From Pigmentibacter sp. JX0631 (GTDB lineage Bacteria > Bdellovibrionota_B > Oligoflexia > Silvanigrellales > Silvanigrellaceae): a stretch of DNA of 64,000 nt. This document shows positions 27,668 to 37,123 of this stretch, piece by piece. Made by a program: the position numbers and the translations under genes. The notes under the pieces are model-generated. The model saw only the letters and a program-made list of their open reading frames with translations, searched no databases and was not told where the DNA came from. Positions within the stretch are counted from its first letter, which is position 1. Each line of letters begins with the position of its first letter. The stretch covers positions 3,509,001 to 3,573,000 of the forward strand of contig NZ_CP123622.1 in assembly GCF_029873255.1 (NCBI RefSeq), given 5' to 3'.

Positions 27668-28774
27668 ATGTGCTTTTTGCAATTTATAGTAAGAAAAATG
27701 AAAGTAAAATGGACAATTTTGGTTCTTTTTACCGTATCTTTTTCTGCATTTGCAAATGAAGAAGTTTATGAATACACAGTGCAACCTAATGATAATCTTT
27801 CAACTGTATTGCAAAAACTTTCACTAAAACCAATTTATGGAAAAAATGGATCTTTAGCAGAAGTACTTAAACTTAATCCAGATAAACAAGAGAGCAATGG
27901 TAATTGTATTTATGTTGGTGAGGTGATTATCTTACCAAAAAGCATGCTAACAAAGCAAAATCAATCTTCTGAAATAAAAACAGAAGTTGCTAAAAAGAAT
28001 GAAATTAAAAAACCCAATAATAATAACAATGTAGTAATCTCTCAACAGCCTAAAGAACCAAAAATACCTCTCCAAAAAAGCGAAAAAATTGTTACTCAAC
28101 AGCCTAAAGAACCAAAAATACCTCTCCAAAAAAGCGAGAAAATTGTTTCTCAACAGCCTAAAGAACCAAAAATACCTCTCCCAAAAAGCGAGAAAATTGT
28201 TACTCAACAGCCTAAAGAACCAAAAATACCTCTCCAAATAAATGAAAAAATAGTTACACAACAACCTTTATCAGTGCCTGAAAAAAAATTAACCAGTACT
28301 GAAATTAAAAAAATTGAACCAGGGCAAACATTAGCAAGTGAAAATTTACATCTCGAAAAAAAGAGTCAAATTGTTTCACCTTCAGAAAATGAGAATAAAA
28401 AATCCTTCAACAAATTAAATGAAATATTTTCTTCAAATTCTAAATTAAGCTTCAGTAAGCAGATATCTAAAAATAATTTAGAATTTGATAATAAATCAAA
28501 AATTGAAAATCAGCTTTTTCCTTCCCAAAAAACTATTTTGCTTGCACTTCCTCTAAAGAAGCAGGATATAAATAGAGAAGATACTTTAAGCAGTTCGAAT
28601 TCCAAAAATTCTTCAACAACAAATTTACTTTCTCGAAAAGAAGTTTTTCTTTCTGAAGAAAATAGTTGCGATATATTTCCTAGTTGCAAATTTTGGTTAT
28701 GGGATTTAAATAATAAATGTTGTCTTCCAAAAAAACCTTACTTTATGATAAGTAATGAAAATTCATTAAAATAA
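27668..28774 (+). CDS. LysM-like exported protein with 18-residue tandem repeats
   Basis: A 368-residue protein: signal peptide (hydrophobic stretch ending SFSAFA), then a LysM-like domain (YTVQPNDNLSTVLQKLS, PIYGKNGSLAEVLKLNP, IYVGEVIILP). This variant contains the inserted PIYGKNGSL segment shared with three other genes in the window. A Lys/Pro/Gln-rich linker with four 18-residue repeats (consensus QQPKEPKIPLQKSEKIVT) follows, then a Ser/Asn/Lys-rich region and a Cys-containing C-terminal patch (CDIFPSCKFWLWDL, KCCLPKK). LysM domains bind N-acetylglucosamine polymers, so peptidoglycan attachment is likely, with the basic Pro-rich part as a periplasm-spanning stalk. The start is the ATG at 27668 because GAGGG lies 6 bases upstream; the in-frame ATG at 27698 has no ribosome site. 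Confidence 0.75.
   Translation: MCFLQFIVRKMKVKWTILVLFTVSFSAFANEEVYEYTVQPNDNLSTVLQKLSLKPIYGKNGSLAEVLKLNPDKQESNGNCIYVGEVIILPKSMLTKQNQSSEIKTEVAKKNEIKKPNNNNNVVISQQPKEPKIPLQKSEKIVTQQPKEPKIPLQKSEKIVSQQPKEPKIPLPKSEKIVTQQPKEPKIPLQINEKIVTQQPLSVPEKKLTSTEIKKIEPGQTLASENLHLEKKSQIVSPSENENKKSFNKLNEIFSSNSKLSFSKQISKNNLEFDNKSKIENQLFPSQKTILLALPLKKQDINREDTLSSSNSKNSSTTNLLSRKEVFLSEENSCDIFPSCKFWLWDLNNKCCLPKKPYFMISNENSLK
28043..28258 (+). repeat. Tandem repeat, 4 units of 54 bp
   Basis: Units begin at 28043, 28097, 28151 and 28205, each starting CAACAGCCTAAAGAACC. They encode the 18-residue QQPKEPKIPLQKSEKIVT motif. The first three units are almost identical in DNA, and the fourth diverges in its second half. Near-identity implies recent expansion and probable copy-number variation. 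Confidence 0.95.
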
Positions 28775-28778
28775 TGAG

Positions 28779-29420
28779 TTAATTTAATCTCTGCAACAAA
28801 AAGAAAATCCAACCTTTTAATTGCTGCCACATTGTTAATGAGTTTTCTTTTGATGTTATATGCAATCCAAGGAAAACTGCTAAAAAAATCAAGCACCAGA
28901 ACAAAATGAAATGCATATTTTTGCGGAAAAATTGGAAAATTATTTTCTTTCTAAGATTTTTAAACTCAAAAAAGAAAAGCTTTTGTGGTGAATCCCATTC
29001 AGCAACATATTTGTCAAATAAATGTTTTTCAAGATTAGAAAAATATTGCAGTGAATTTTTAGCATCGATAATTGCAAGTTCATAAGGATCACACTTTTCT
29101 AAAAGCCAACTAACTCTTGCTATTTTTATTTCTTCTGCTGCTGCTAAAAGAAATTTTTCTTTAAATTTAGCATAAGAAAAAATGGAAAAAAGAGCTTTAA
29201 AAGGCTTCCGATCAGAAATAATGGAATACTTTTTTAATAATTTTTGAAAAAATTCACTTATTTCTGCAGTTTCCGATTTAACATTGGAGAACATCGCTAC
29301 TTTTATGAGTGCATTAGTCTCAGTGTCACAAAAGTCAACCTCATAACCTATTGAATCTATAGGATTAGACTTCCTTTGGATGTGATACTTTTTACTTATA
29401 GTATTAGAACTTAGATTCAC
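28779..29420 (-). CDS. Hypothetical protein with C-terminal membrane anchor
   Basis: A 213-residue protein with no signal peptide. Residues ~1-165 look helical and soluble, and one membrane span near 172-190 (FILFWCLIFLAVFLGLHI) is followed by a short tail. The topology suggests a tail-anchored inner-membrane protein with a cytoplasmic N-terminal domain. The GTG start overlaps the stop of the upstream Cys-rich gene (GTGA), so the two are coupled. I recognise no family. Confidence 0.6.
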   Translation of the reverse strand: MNLSSNTISKKYHIQRKSNPIDSIGYEVDFCDTETNALIKVAMFSNVKSETAEISEFFQKLLKKYSIISDRKPFKALFSIFSYAKFKEKFLLAAAEEIKIARVSWLLEKCDPYELAIIDAKNSLQYFSNLEKHLFDKYVAEWDSPQKLFFFEFKNLRKKIIFQFFRKNMHFILFWCLIFLAVFLGLHITSKENSLTMWQQLKGWIFFLLQRLN

Positions 29421-29686
29421 AAGAGATCTATCTCACTAAAATTGCTTAAACCACTCACTTCGGGCAAATACTCTATATCGTTCTTCGGAACAAGTACTTG
29501 TCGCTCAGCACCTCTAACATGAGTCACATATCGGGAACACTCTTTATGTGAATTATCTTTAAAAGGGGCGTGAGGACAAACCGAACCACAAGCTGACTTC
29601 ACTCCACAGACATCACTTAAAATTAATTTTCCCTCAGAATCAACTAATCCTTGCTTAACATGATAGGGGCAACGACTTTCTTTCAT
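29417..29686 (-). CDS. Small Cys-rich hypothetical protein
   Basis: 89 residues with five cysteines at 6, 27, 33, 37 and 50 (CPYHVKQGLVD, VCGVKSACGSVCPHAPF, KECSRYV) and several histidines nearby. The spacing suggests a metal (zinc or iron-sulfur) site, but it does not match a motif I can name. There is no signal peptide. GGTGA upstream supports the ATG. It is coupled to the downstream membrane-anchored gene and is divergent from dprA. Confidence 0.6.
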   Translation of the reverse strand: MKESRCPYHVKQGLVDSEGKLILSDVCGVKSACGSVCPHAPFKDNSHKECSRYVTHVRGAERQVLVPKNDIEYLPEVSGLSNFSEIDLL

Positions 29687-30012
29687 ATTTCACCCTACAA
29701 AAGTAAGTTAAAAAAAAAGATTTGCGTACAAAATATAAATTTTGTACAGACAAAAATGACACTTATTTAAGCTTTATTTGCTTTAAACTGAGTAAAGCAT
29801 AATGAATTTACCTAGTCAAATTTTTTCCAATGCAAAATAATAATATTATCTTAACTTTATGCGTCATTTTTTTGATTTCATTAAAATATGGACAAAGACA
29901 AAAAATTTGTGATCAAAATTAAAAATTATATTAATCAAATAAAAAATTATTTAATTCAATTATTCTTATTCATTTTTTTTCCTTCGATTTTTCTTAAGAA
30001 AGTATTTTAATA
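29687..30012. other. 326-base divergent intergenic region upstream of dprA
   Basis: Very AT-rich, with runs such as AAAAAAAAGATTTGCG near 29712. It holds a 40-codon frame (29888-30010) that stops 2 bases before dprA but has no ribosome site and a low-complexity Lys/Ile/Phe composition. No terminator or known RNA motif is visible. Confidence 0.45.
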
Positions 30013-30885
30013 ATGAATTTCAACAGTAGTAGTAAGATTTTAAGCGATAAAGATTTATGGTTTTTGCAAACAAAATTAAGCATTAAAGAGATAATTAGAG
30101 TTCAAAACTTACTTACAGGAAAATATTTATTTGAATTTAGTGAGCTAAATTTAGAAAAAATAGCGAAATTATGCAATTTAAATATTAATTATGAAACTAT
30201 TCATAAAAAAGATTATGAGAAAAATATACTTTCTTTTCAAAATCTTGAAAAAATAATTTATAGAAAATGGGAGCATCCATGTTTACTTGCATATCAATAT
30301 TATGGAAATTTACAAATTTTGAAAAAACCTAAAATTGGAATAATAGGATCAAGAAAACCAACTTTTTATGGAAGAAAAATAGCTTCTGATTTTTCTAAAG
30401 AACTTGCAATTGCTGGTTGCACTATTATCTCTGGAGGTGCTATTGGAATAGATTCTATTGCAAACGCAGTCGCTTTTGAGTACGGAAACACTTGTGCAAT
30501 AATTGGTTCAGGGCTAAAACAATTATATCCAACCTCTAATTTATCTTTATTCAATAAAATGATGTGTGCTGAAAATTCTTTATTAATGAGCGAATTCCAT
30601 CAGTATTGTACGCCAAAAAAATGGAATTTTCCACGTAGAAATATATCAATTGCAGCTATTTGTGATTTTATATTGGTCGTAGAAGCTGGAAAAACGAGTG
30701 GAAGCCTAATAACAGCGAATGCTGCTATAGATTTAGGTTGCAATGTTGGAGCTATTCCAGGTGATATTACCAGCTCAAATAGCGAAGGCTGTAATCAACT
30801 TATAAAAAATGGAGCTTACTGTATACAATCACCAAAAGATATCTTAGAAATTATAAATTCTCTCAGTTATATATCTAGAGGGTAA
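30013..30885 (+). CDS. dprA: DNA-processing protein DprA (Smf)
   Basis: DprA protects incoming single-stranded DNA during natural transformation and loads RecA on it. The 290-residue protein has the Rossmann-like core: PKIGIIGSRKPTFYGRKIA, TIISGGAIGIDSIANAVA, CAIIGSGLKQLYP, NFPRRNISIAAICDFILVVEA and GSLITANAAIDLGCNVGAIPGDI. The C-terminal winged helix found in many DprA proteins is absent; the frame ends just after the core. The N-terminal SAM-like part (residues 1-90) is divergent. It is the first gene of dprA-addB-addA, a sensible grouping of DNA-end processing genes. Confidence 0.9.
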   Translation: MNFNSSSKILSDKDLWFLQTKLSIKEIIRVQNLLTGKYLFEFSELNLEKIAKLCNLNINYETIHKKDYEKNILSFQNLEKIIYRKWEHPCLLAYQYYGNLQILKKPKIGIIGSRKPTFYGRKIASDFSKELAIAGCTIISGGAIGIDSIANAVAFEYGNTCAIIGSGLKQLYPTSNLSLFNKMMCAENSLLMSEFHQYCTPKKWNFPRRNISIAAICDFILVVEAGKTSGSLITANAAIDLGCNVGAIPGDITSSNSEGCNQLIKNGAYCIQSPKDILEIINSLSYISRG

Positions 30886-30917
30886 TCCACTAATTTCTTT
30901 CTTCATAAGGAAATTAT

Positions 30918-33701
30918 ATGAAAAAAGAATTTTTTGAACATTCTATGTTTCTATATAATTATAAAATAATAGCAGAATTTATTGAACATTACTGCGAAAA
31001 ATCTAATACAAAAAACAATCACTGGTCTATAGTTTGCGAGAGAAAAGAAGATTTAATCACAATTCGTAATCAAATTTTTTATGAATTAAAAAAGTTTAAT
31101 TCTAGTAAAAATAAGTTTAATTCTGTACATGGCATTTCAATGTATACTTTAGATAATTTAGCTAGAAACTTTTGTGCTTCATTAGCCGCAAGTGACAAAG
31201 CAATTCTAAATAAAATTCCAAATTTAATATTTAGTCCTTATTTAGATGTTATAAATCAAGAAAAATACATTGAATATTCATTAAAAATGTTTAATTACTT
31301 TAATAATGACTCATTGCCTATTGCAAAACAAATTCTATCGTTAATAGATATAAATTGGCCGGAAAATATCTCACTTGCTAGTTTACTATTTGAAACACAA
31401 AATAGTGAACAAATAAAAAATGTCCAAGAAATAAATGAAATATCTTTAAAGCAAATTATAGCAACTTATCAATTTTGTAAAGAAGGTTTAACTCATTTTA
31501 GTCGCCTTCAATCTCTTGTAAAAAATTATTTAAATATCGATTACATAGAGCATCTTTATTCATTCGAAGGTAAACTTATACTACCTTTTAATTTTTTAAA
31601 AAGTAATATTATTTGGATTTCAGCGCCTGAATTTATTAATAACCATAACAATTCAATAAATATTAAAGAAAATAATTATGAATTACTAAACACTATTAGG
31701 CCTGGAAATTTTCAAAGTTATGTTGTTGATGATTTAAAAAATTCTATTTTAAAAACAAAAGATATTCTAAATTATAAAAATTCATTTTTCTGGATAAATA
31801 GAACTATTATAAAAGAATCTTCCAATGATATCAATATAAGTGATGTTAATATTTCTATTAAAATATCAAATAACAATCACTGTTTTATAAAAAAAATAGA
31901 TGAAGAAATTAACTCCAACAATTCTTTCAAAATTTTAGCAGATTATGACCCTGGAAATTTAAAACTCTATTTGCCAAGTGCAACTGGTAAATATCCTATC
32001 AATGACAATATGATAGAAAATTGGGACACCAATAATATCAGTTATCATAATGCTGAAGAAATTTATCCACAAATTGATAAATACTACAATGAATTTATTG
32101 AATACATTTCATTAGTAGAAAATACAGATAAAATTGAAAAAATAGCAAATATTTATTCAATAAAAACAAAAATAAATAGTTACTTTACTCATTCATTGCT
32201 TAAAAATTTTTTATTGCAGCAAACTATCCAAATTGGGGAACAACATCCCATTAATAATCTTCCAAAAGCTCTTTCTTTTTTTAATACTTCCTCAACACCT
32301 AGTAACATAATTTGCATTGGAAGAGCCCATGCCCCTACAAACTCAAGTTTTAATGTAAAGGTTCTAAATAATGCTATTTCCCTGTTGAGAAAAAATGGAG
32401 TATTGATCGATCTTCCTGCTAGTGAAATTATGTACAAAGGTTTTTGGAAAAATATCTGCAATTCATTAATACCAATTACATTTTTGCTAAATAATATTGA
32501 AGATTTAGATAAATTTCCTCCCTATATAAAGATAAATAAAAATATCGAATTTTTCGGAGAAAATTTAATATTTAATTCTACGAATAGTTTAAGTATTAAT
32601 TTGAATGAAAATAGTAATAGGAAAATATGGGAAAGATATTTAATTAATAATAAAAATAAAATATCCGTAACTAGCTTTGAAAAATATGTAAATTGTCCAT
32701 TAAATTTTTATCTCCAAGAAGTACTTAAAATAAAAAAAGAAAAAGACAATTTTTTAAAATCTGACCCTTTAGTAATTGGTAGTAAAATGCATTTAATTTG
32801 CGAACAACTAATTTCAAGACTAGTAACAATTCTAGGAAATCAAAATTATAATAAAGTAATGCCAAAAATTTATGAAGAAATTATTTTTCATTTTAAAAAT
32901 GAAGAATTCTTTATTTCACAGTCAATTATTGAATGGAAAAAATGTTTTAAAAATATTTTGATAAAAAATGGTTTTATTTTCTTTGACCAAATTTTCTCTG
33001 CATTTGAAGAAAGCCTTGACTTAATATGGAATACAAATGAAAATGATTTTCATTCAATTCAAGAAAGAGAAATTCTGAAAAGAACATTTTATAGATTTAT
33101 TTACATTGAAAAAGAACTTTCTGCAAAAAGAGAAAACTCATTAGTGGGAGTAGAAAGAGAAAGACCAATTCAAATTGAAATTGAAGGAATATCCCTAGTA
33201 GGAAAAATAGATCGAATTGATTGCACTCCTGATGGTATTCAAATTATCGACTATAAAACGGCAAATATTCCTAAAACAGAAAAAAAACTCGCAATACTTC
33301 CTTCAGAATTAAAAAGACCAAACAATAAATCTTCTAAACTTAGCGTCCAAGGTGCTTTATATTGTTTAGCCTGGGCTAACAAACACTTATTTGAAGATGA
33401 TGGTGAAAACATAAACCGAAATCAAATATCTTGCTTTTCTTTATTTCATTTAAAGAATCTTGATACTTCACAAAATCCAATATTAAATTATGAATTTGTC
33501 GAACCTTTGAAAAAAGATAGTAAATTTTTCTCAGAAATATTAAAAGAATATTCTGAATATGTAAGAAAATTAAAACAAGGTTATTTTCAACCTTCACCAC
33601 TGAAGGAAGGAAATTGTAATTTTTGTGATTTCAAGAACATATGTCCAGCAAAATTAAATTCAAACAAATCAGAAGATGCATTTGGAGAGGAAGCTAATTA
33701 A
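30918..33701 (+). CDS. addB: AddB-like nuclease subunit of an AddAB helicase-nuclease
   Basis: A 927-residue protein whose C-terminal third is a RecB-family nuclease domain: GKIDRID-x-TPDGIQIIDYKT with the catalytic Asp and D-x-K residues, and QGALYCLAW downstream. The four cysteines of the AddB iron-sulfur staple are present: one in YVNCPLNFYLQ and three in CNFCDFKNICP (C-x2-C-x5-C). The N-terminal helicase-like part is poorly conserved and no Walker A (GxxxxGK(S/T)) is visible near residue 30, so this subunit is unlikely to hydrolyse ATP. It is shorter than Bacillus AddB (~1160). It lies between dprA and addA, and AAGGAA supports the start. Confidence 0.85.
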   Translation: MKKEFFEHSMFLYNYKIIAEFIEHYCEKSNTKNNHWSIVCERKEDLITIRNQIFYELKKFNSSKNKFNSVHGISMYTLDNLARNFCASLAASDKAILNKIPNLIFSPYLDVINQEKYIEYSLKMFNYFNNDSLPIAKQILSLIDINWPENISLASLLFETQNSEQIKNVQEINEISLKQIIATYQFCKEGLTHFSRLQSLVKNYLNIDYIEHLYSFEGKLILPFNFLKSNIIWISAPEFINNHNNSINIKENNYELLNTIRPGNFQSYVVDDLKNSILKTKDILNYKNSFFWINRTIIKESSNDINISDVNISIKISNNNHCFIKKIDEEINSNNSFKILADYDPGNLKLYLPSATGKYPINDNMIENWDTNNISYHNAEEIYPQIDKYYNEFIEYISLVENTDKIEKIANIYSIKTKINSYFTHSLLKNFLLQQTIQIGEQHPINNLPKALSFFNTSSTPSNIICIGRAHAPTNSSFNVKVLNNAISLLRKNGVLIDLPASEIMYKGFWKNICNSLIPITFLLNNIEDLDKFPPYIKINKNIEFFGENLIFNSTNSLSINLNENSNRKIWERYLINNKNKISVTSFEKYVNCPLNFYLQEVLKIKKEKDNFLKSDPLVIGSKMHLICEQLISRLVTILGNQNYNKVMPKIYEEIIFHFKNEEFFISQSIIEWKKCFKNILIKNGFIFFDQIFSAFEESLDLIWNTNENDFHSIQEREILKRTFYRFIYIEKELSAKRENSLVGVERERPIQIEIEGISLVGKIDRIDCTPDGIQIIDYKTANIPKTEKKLAILPSELKRPNNKSSKLSVQGALYCLAWANKHLFEDDGENINRNQISCFSLFHLKNLDTSQNPILNYEFVEPLKKDSKFFSEILKEYSEYVRKLKQGYFQPSPLKEGNCNFCDFKNICPAKLNSNKSEDAFGEEAN

Positions 33702-33712
33702 CTGAGGTTTTT

Positions 33713-36700
33713 ATGCAAAGTTTTACTGAAGAACAAAAAAAATGTATTCATTTCTATCCAAGTCATTCGGCAAATAAAAAGCATCTTTTAATAGAAGCTG
33801 GAGCTGGAGCTGGAAAGACAGCTGTGCTAATGGAAAGAGTAAAGTGGTTACTTTTAACAAAAAAAATAGATCCTGCTCGATTATTTATTGTTACTTTTTC
33901 AAATGATGCTGCCGAACAAATACGCTTGAGAATAGAAAATGACTTTTCTAAAGAATATTATTTAAATGAATCTTTAGGTTCATTGCATATTTCAACTATC
34001 GATAGTTTTTTTTCAGATCTAGTAAATTGTATATATCCAACTTGGTGGGAAAAGAACCAAACTGTTCAAAAATTTAGTATGCCCCCAAAATTACAGTTAA
34101 TTGATGAAAGTATTATTCTAGATGATCTTAAAAAATCTATTAAAAAATATTTTTTAAGTAACAAGTTAGAGCTCAGAGAATTAGCAATAGCTATCGATTT
34201 TCTCCTATCAGGAGCATTAAATACTGGGTTTTTACAAACTGCAGGAACTTTTAATTACATTTTAAAAGCTCTCTGTAATGACACATTTTTGGCTACTTCA
34301 AATGAAAATATTAGAATAGCTGCAAGTAACATGCATCCAGCAACTCAACTATTGCTTAAAGAGTTCCATTCTCTTGCTAGGAAAGAATATTTAAAACGTA
34401 TTCAGCGAGGGGAATTTACATACTCTGATAGAACTTTATTTTTAAAAGAAGAGCTTCAATCAAATATTCCTATAAAAGTTCAAGAACTCATTGTTGATGA
34501 ATACCAAGATACTAATCATATTCAACATGATATTTTATACCATTTAGTTCAAAGTAATAATGCTAGAATGATCGTAGTAGGAGATCCGAAGCAAAGTATT
34601 TATGGATTTAGAAATGCCTCTGTTGATGTTTTCCAAGGTTTGAAAAATCATTTTAACTGGGAACATTTAGAATTGAAAAAAAACTTTCGTTCTAATCCAA
34701 AATTATTAAATAAAATTAATGCGCTATCAAAAATTACTTTTGATTGGAGCAATCCAAGATTTCCAGCAGAATTTAAAGATTCTTATTTCTACAAAGAGGC
34801 TTTGAAAAAATATATTGCAGAAAATGCCCTAGACCCAGGTAAAAGTCTTGAAGACATTTCTAATTCCATAGAAAGTTTAAATATTGTAACTTGTTCATTA
34901 AATAATTCAAGGTTAATAAATTCTAGTGAAGATTTACTAAAAAAAATAAATTCAGTTAATTTAGAAAACTATTCTATTCAGTGCTATGTAAAATTCATAA
35001 ATTATTGGAGAAGTATTGTTTCATGCGATTGGAATGATATGGTTATTTTATGCGAAGAAAATTCAGATATAATAAAATTTCATAATTTTTTAAAATATCA
35101 CAATATACCTGTTAATATTTCAGTAGATAAAAATAATAAAATAGAAAATATATTAGAATATAATGTTTCTTTATCACTAATAAAATGTCTTGCAGAAGAA
35201 AATGACGACTATGATTTATTTATACTTTTAATAAGTCCAATTTGCAAGCTTAATTTTGATGAAATAGAAAATTTCTTTATAGATAAAAAATCAAAATCTA
35301 AAAGCCTTAGTAATGTCATAGAACTGATTGAAAAATATAAAAAAGTTGCAAAAGATAACTTTTTTCTAGCTTGGCAACAATTACGTTGGGAAATATTTTA
35401 CTTATTTAATAATGAATACATCGACATAAATTCTATCCATTTTATTATAAGTATGGATACATTTGCAGACGCTTTAATTAAAAAACTTTTATATCATGAA
35501 TTTTCAAATGAGTTAGAAAAAAAAATTAAATTAAATTTATCTGAAAAACCTAATATTAAAGATAAGAAAAATGTCCAACAAATTATACCAATTAATTTAG
35601 AACAATGGAGTATTAAAAATGTCACTAATAAATTACATGAGCAGCAAAATTCTTTAGAACTTAAAACTGTACATAAAGCAAAAGGCTTAGAATGGAAACA
35701 TGTTTTCTTTTATCCAAAAAATGGCCGTGTAAAACAAAGTGGTAAATTTGTAACTGCATTATCTGAAAGATTTATAGATGTCACATGGTTACAAGATGAT
35801 ATTGAAAATATGTCTATATTACAAAGGGTAAATAATCCTAAATTCACTGCAGAAGATTATTTTGAAGAATTCAATTCAAAAGGAAACTTAAAAGAAAAAT
35901 ATTTTTATCCAGAATTAAGAAAACAGGCTGAATTAGACTTTGAACGACAAAGAGTATTTTATACAGCATTTACAAGAGCCATAACTTCACTAACTATCTT
36001 TCAAGCAAAAAGACATGTTCAAAAAAAAGTTGGTTTACGAGATGATATTTCCGAATATTCTTCTATTGATACAATCCCAGATCAAAAATATCTTGAAGAA
36101 GAGGTTATTATTAAATTTTTAAGAAATAATTTTGATCTCACTACTGATAAAATAAAACAAGGTAGAAAACAAATTTCTATGCAACAGAAACCTCCATGGT
36201 TTCAGGATAATGAAAGTTTTCCTGTCCCTTTAAAAGGTCAGCAAAATTCTTTTTCTTTTTATGATTTCGGACCTCAATTTATTAATTTATATGAGCCAAA
36301 TTTTAATGATAAAAATGAAACTAATAATTCTTCTAGTGCTTCGAATTTTATAAATGACTTTCATTTTAAAGCAAACGGTATTTATAGAAAAACTTTAAAT
36401 TTAAAGACAGTTTCTTCACAAATTGAGGAAGATTTTAGCAAACGAAAAACAGAGAACATTAATGAATTAATCCAAAAAAACCTCATAGCAAGGAAGTCGA
36501 TTGCAAAAGGAATCTTATATCATGCAGCTATAGAAAACAAACCGGCAAGAGCAAATACATTAAACCATTTTATAAAAATGCATGCAAAAAAGGTTTATCA
36601 CGAGCTTGAAGTTTGGAAAGAAGCTGAACCTATAAATTATTTTACTATGACACAAAGAAATATACTTGATTTAGTTGCAATTATACCTATAGAAAAATTA

Positions 36701-37048
36701 GCTTATCTCCCATTTATCCCTACATTTAAGACAGTTTCTAATGAGCTGTTGAATTTTCAAGAATTGCAAGATCAATCTCTGAATAGTAATTTAGTGTGGA
36801 TTGTAGATTATAAAACAGGAATACCAAGTGAATTACATATTGAGCAAATAATAAATTATATGGAAATCATTAGTCAGCTCAATATCCAAGATTCAAATAC
36901 TCCTTGTAATATTTTAGCCTCAATCTGTTACCCAAAAAAATTAATTCCAGAATTATTTACTTTAGATACAAGATCTTTTAGTTTAAATTTTTTTGATTTC
37001 TCAAACAAAGAAAGTATCTGCTTACTAATGAGAAAAAATTCCTACTAG
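33713..37048 (+). CDS. addA: AddA-like helicase subunit (UvrD family) of AddAB
   Basis: A 1111-residue superfamily 1A helicase that unwinds DNA at double-strand breaks. Motifs in order are Walker A AGAGAGKT at 29-36, Ia IVTFSNDAAEQIRLRI, II IVDEYQDTNHIQHD, III VVGDPKQSIYGFRNA, V TVHKAKGLEWKHVFF and VI YTAFTRAITSL. The C-terminal region contains VWIVDYKTGIPSELHIEQI, the D-x-K half of a RecB-type nuclease. The preceding G-x-x-D strand is not apparent, so this nuclease site may be incomplete. It starts 11 bases after addB. GAGG precedes the ATG. The pair presumably works with RecA, encoded at 4930. Confidence 0.9.
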   Translation: MQSFTEEQKKCIHFYPSHSANKKHLLIEAGAGAGKTAVLMERVKWLLLTKKIDPARLFIVTFSNDAAEQIRLRIENDFSKEYYLNESLGSLHISTIDSFFSDLVNCIYPTWWEKNQTVQKFSMPPKLQLIDESIILDDLKKSIKKYFLSNKLELRELAIAIDFLLSGALNTGFLQTAGTFNYILKALCNDTFLATSNENIRIAASNMHPATQLLLKEFHSLARKEYLKRIQRGEFTYSDRTLFLKEELQSNIPIKVQELIVDEYQDTNHIQHDILYHLVQSNNARMIVVGDPKQSIYGFRNASVDVFQGLKNHFNWEHLELKKNFRSNPKLLNKINALSKITFDWSNPRFPAEFKDSYFYKEALKKYIAENALDPGKSLEDISNSIESLNIVTCSLNNSRLINSSEDLLKKINSVNLENYSIQCYVKFINYWRSIVSCDWNDMVILCEENSDIIKFHNFLKYHNIPVNISVDKNNKIENILEYNVSLSLIKCLAEENDDYDLFILLISPICKLNFDEIENFFIDKKSKSKSLSNVIELIEKYKKVAKDNFFLAWQQLRWEIFYLFNNEYIDINSIHFIISMDTFADALIKKLLYHEFSNELEKKIKLNLSEKPNIKDKKNVQQIIPINLEQWSIKNVTNKLHEQQNSLELKTVHKAKGLEWKHVFFYPKNGRVKQSGKFVTALSERFIDVTWLQDDIENMSILQRVNNPKFTAEDYFEEFNSKGNLKEKYFYPELRKQAELDFERQRVFYTAFTRAITSLTIFQAKRHVQKKVGLRDDISEYSSIDTIPDQKYLEEEVIIKFLRNNFDLTTDKIKQGRKQISMQQKPPWFQDNESFPVPLKGQQNSFSFYDFGPQFINLYEPNFNDKNETNNSSSASNFINDFHFKANGIYRKTLNLKTVSSQIEEDFSKRKTENINELIQKNLIARKSIAKGILYHAAIENKPARANTLNHFIKMHAKKVYHELEVWKEAEPINYFTMTQRNILDLVAIIPIEKLAYLPFIPTFKTVSNELLNFQELQDQSLNSNLVWIVDYKTGIPSELHIEQIINYMEIISQLNIQDSNTPCNILASICYPKKLIPELFTLDTRSFSLNFFDFSNKESICLLMRKNSY

Positions 37049-37123
37049 AATTCCGACATTTGTTTTTGACCCAAAGAGAAAAAAAAGTAAGAATTTTATT
37101 AAATCAATATTATAAGGACAATA

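Noticed and set aside
28043-28258. CRISPR-like interpretation of the four 54-bp repeats
   Set aside because: The units are contiguous, in frame and translated, with no unique spacers.
27947-28264. 105-codon minus-strand frame rich in Phe/Trp/Arg repeats
   Set aside because: It is the antisense reading of the 54-bp tandem repeat in the LysM-like gene; its periodicity has no independent support.
29888-30010. 40-codon frame ending 2 bases before dprA
   Set aside because: Position is suggestive of a leader, but there is no ribosome site and the composition is that of random AT-rich sequence.
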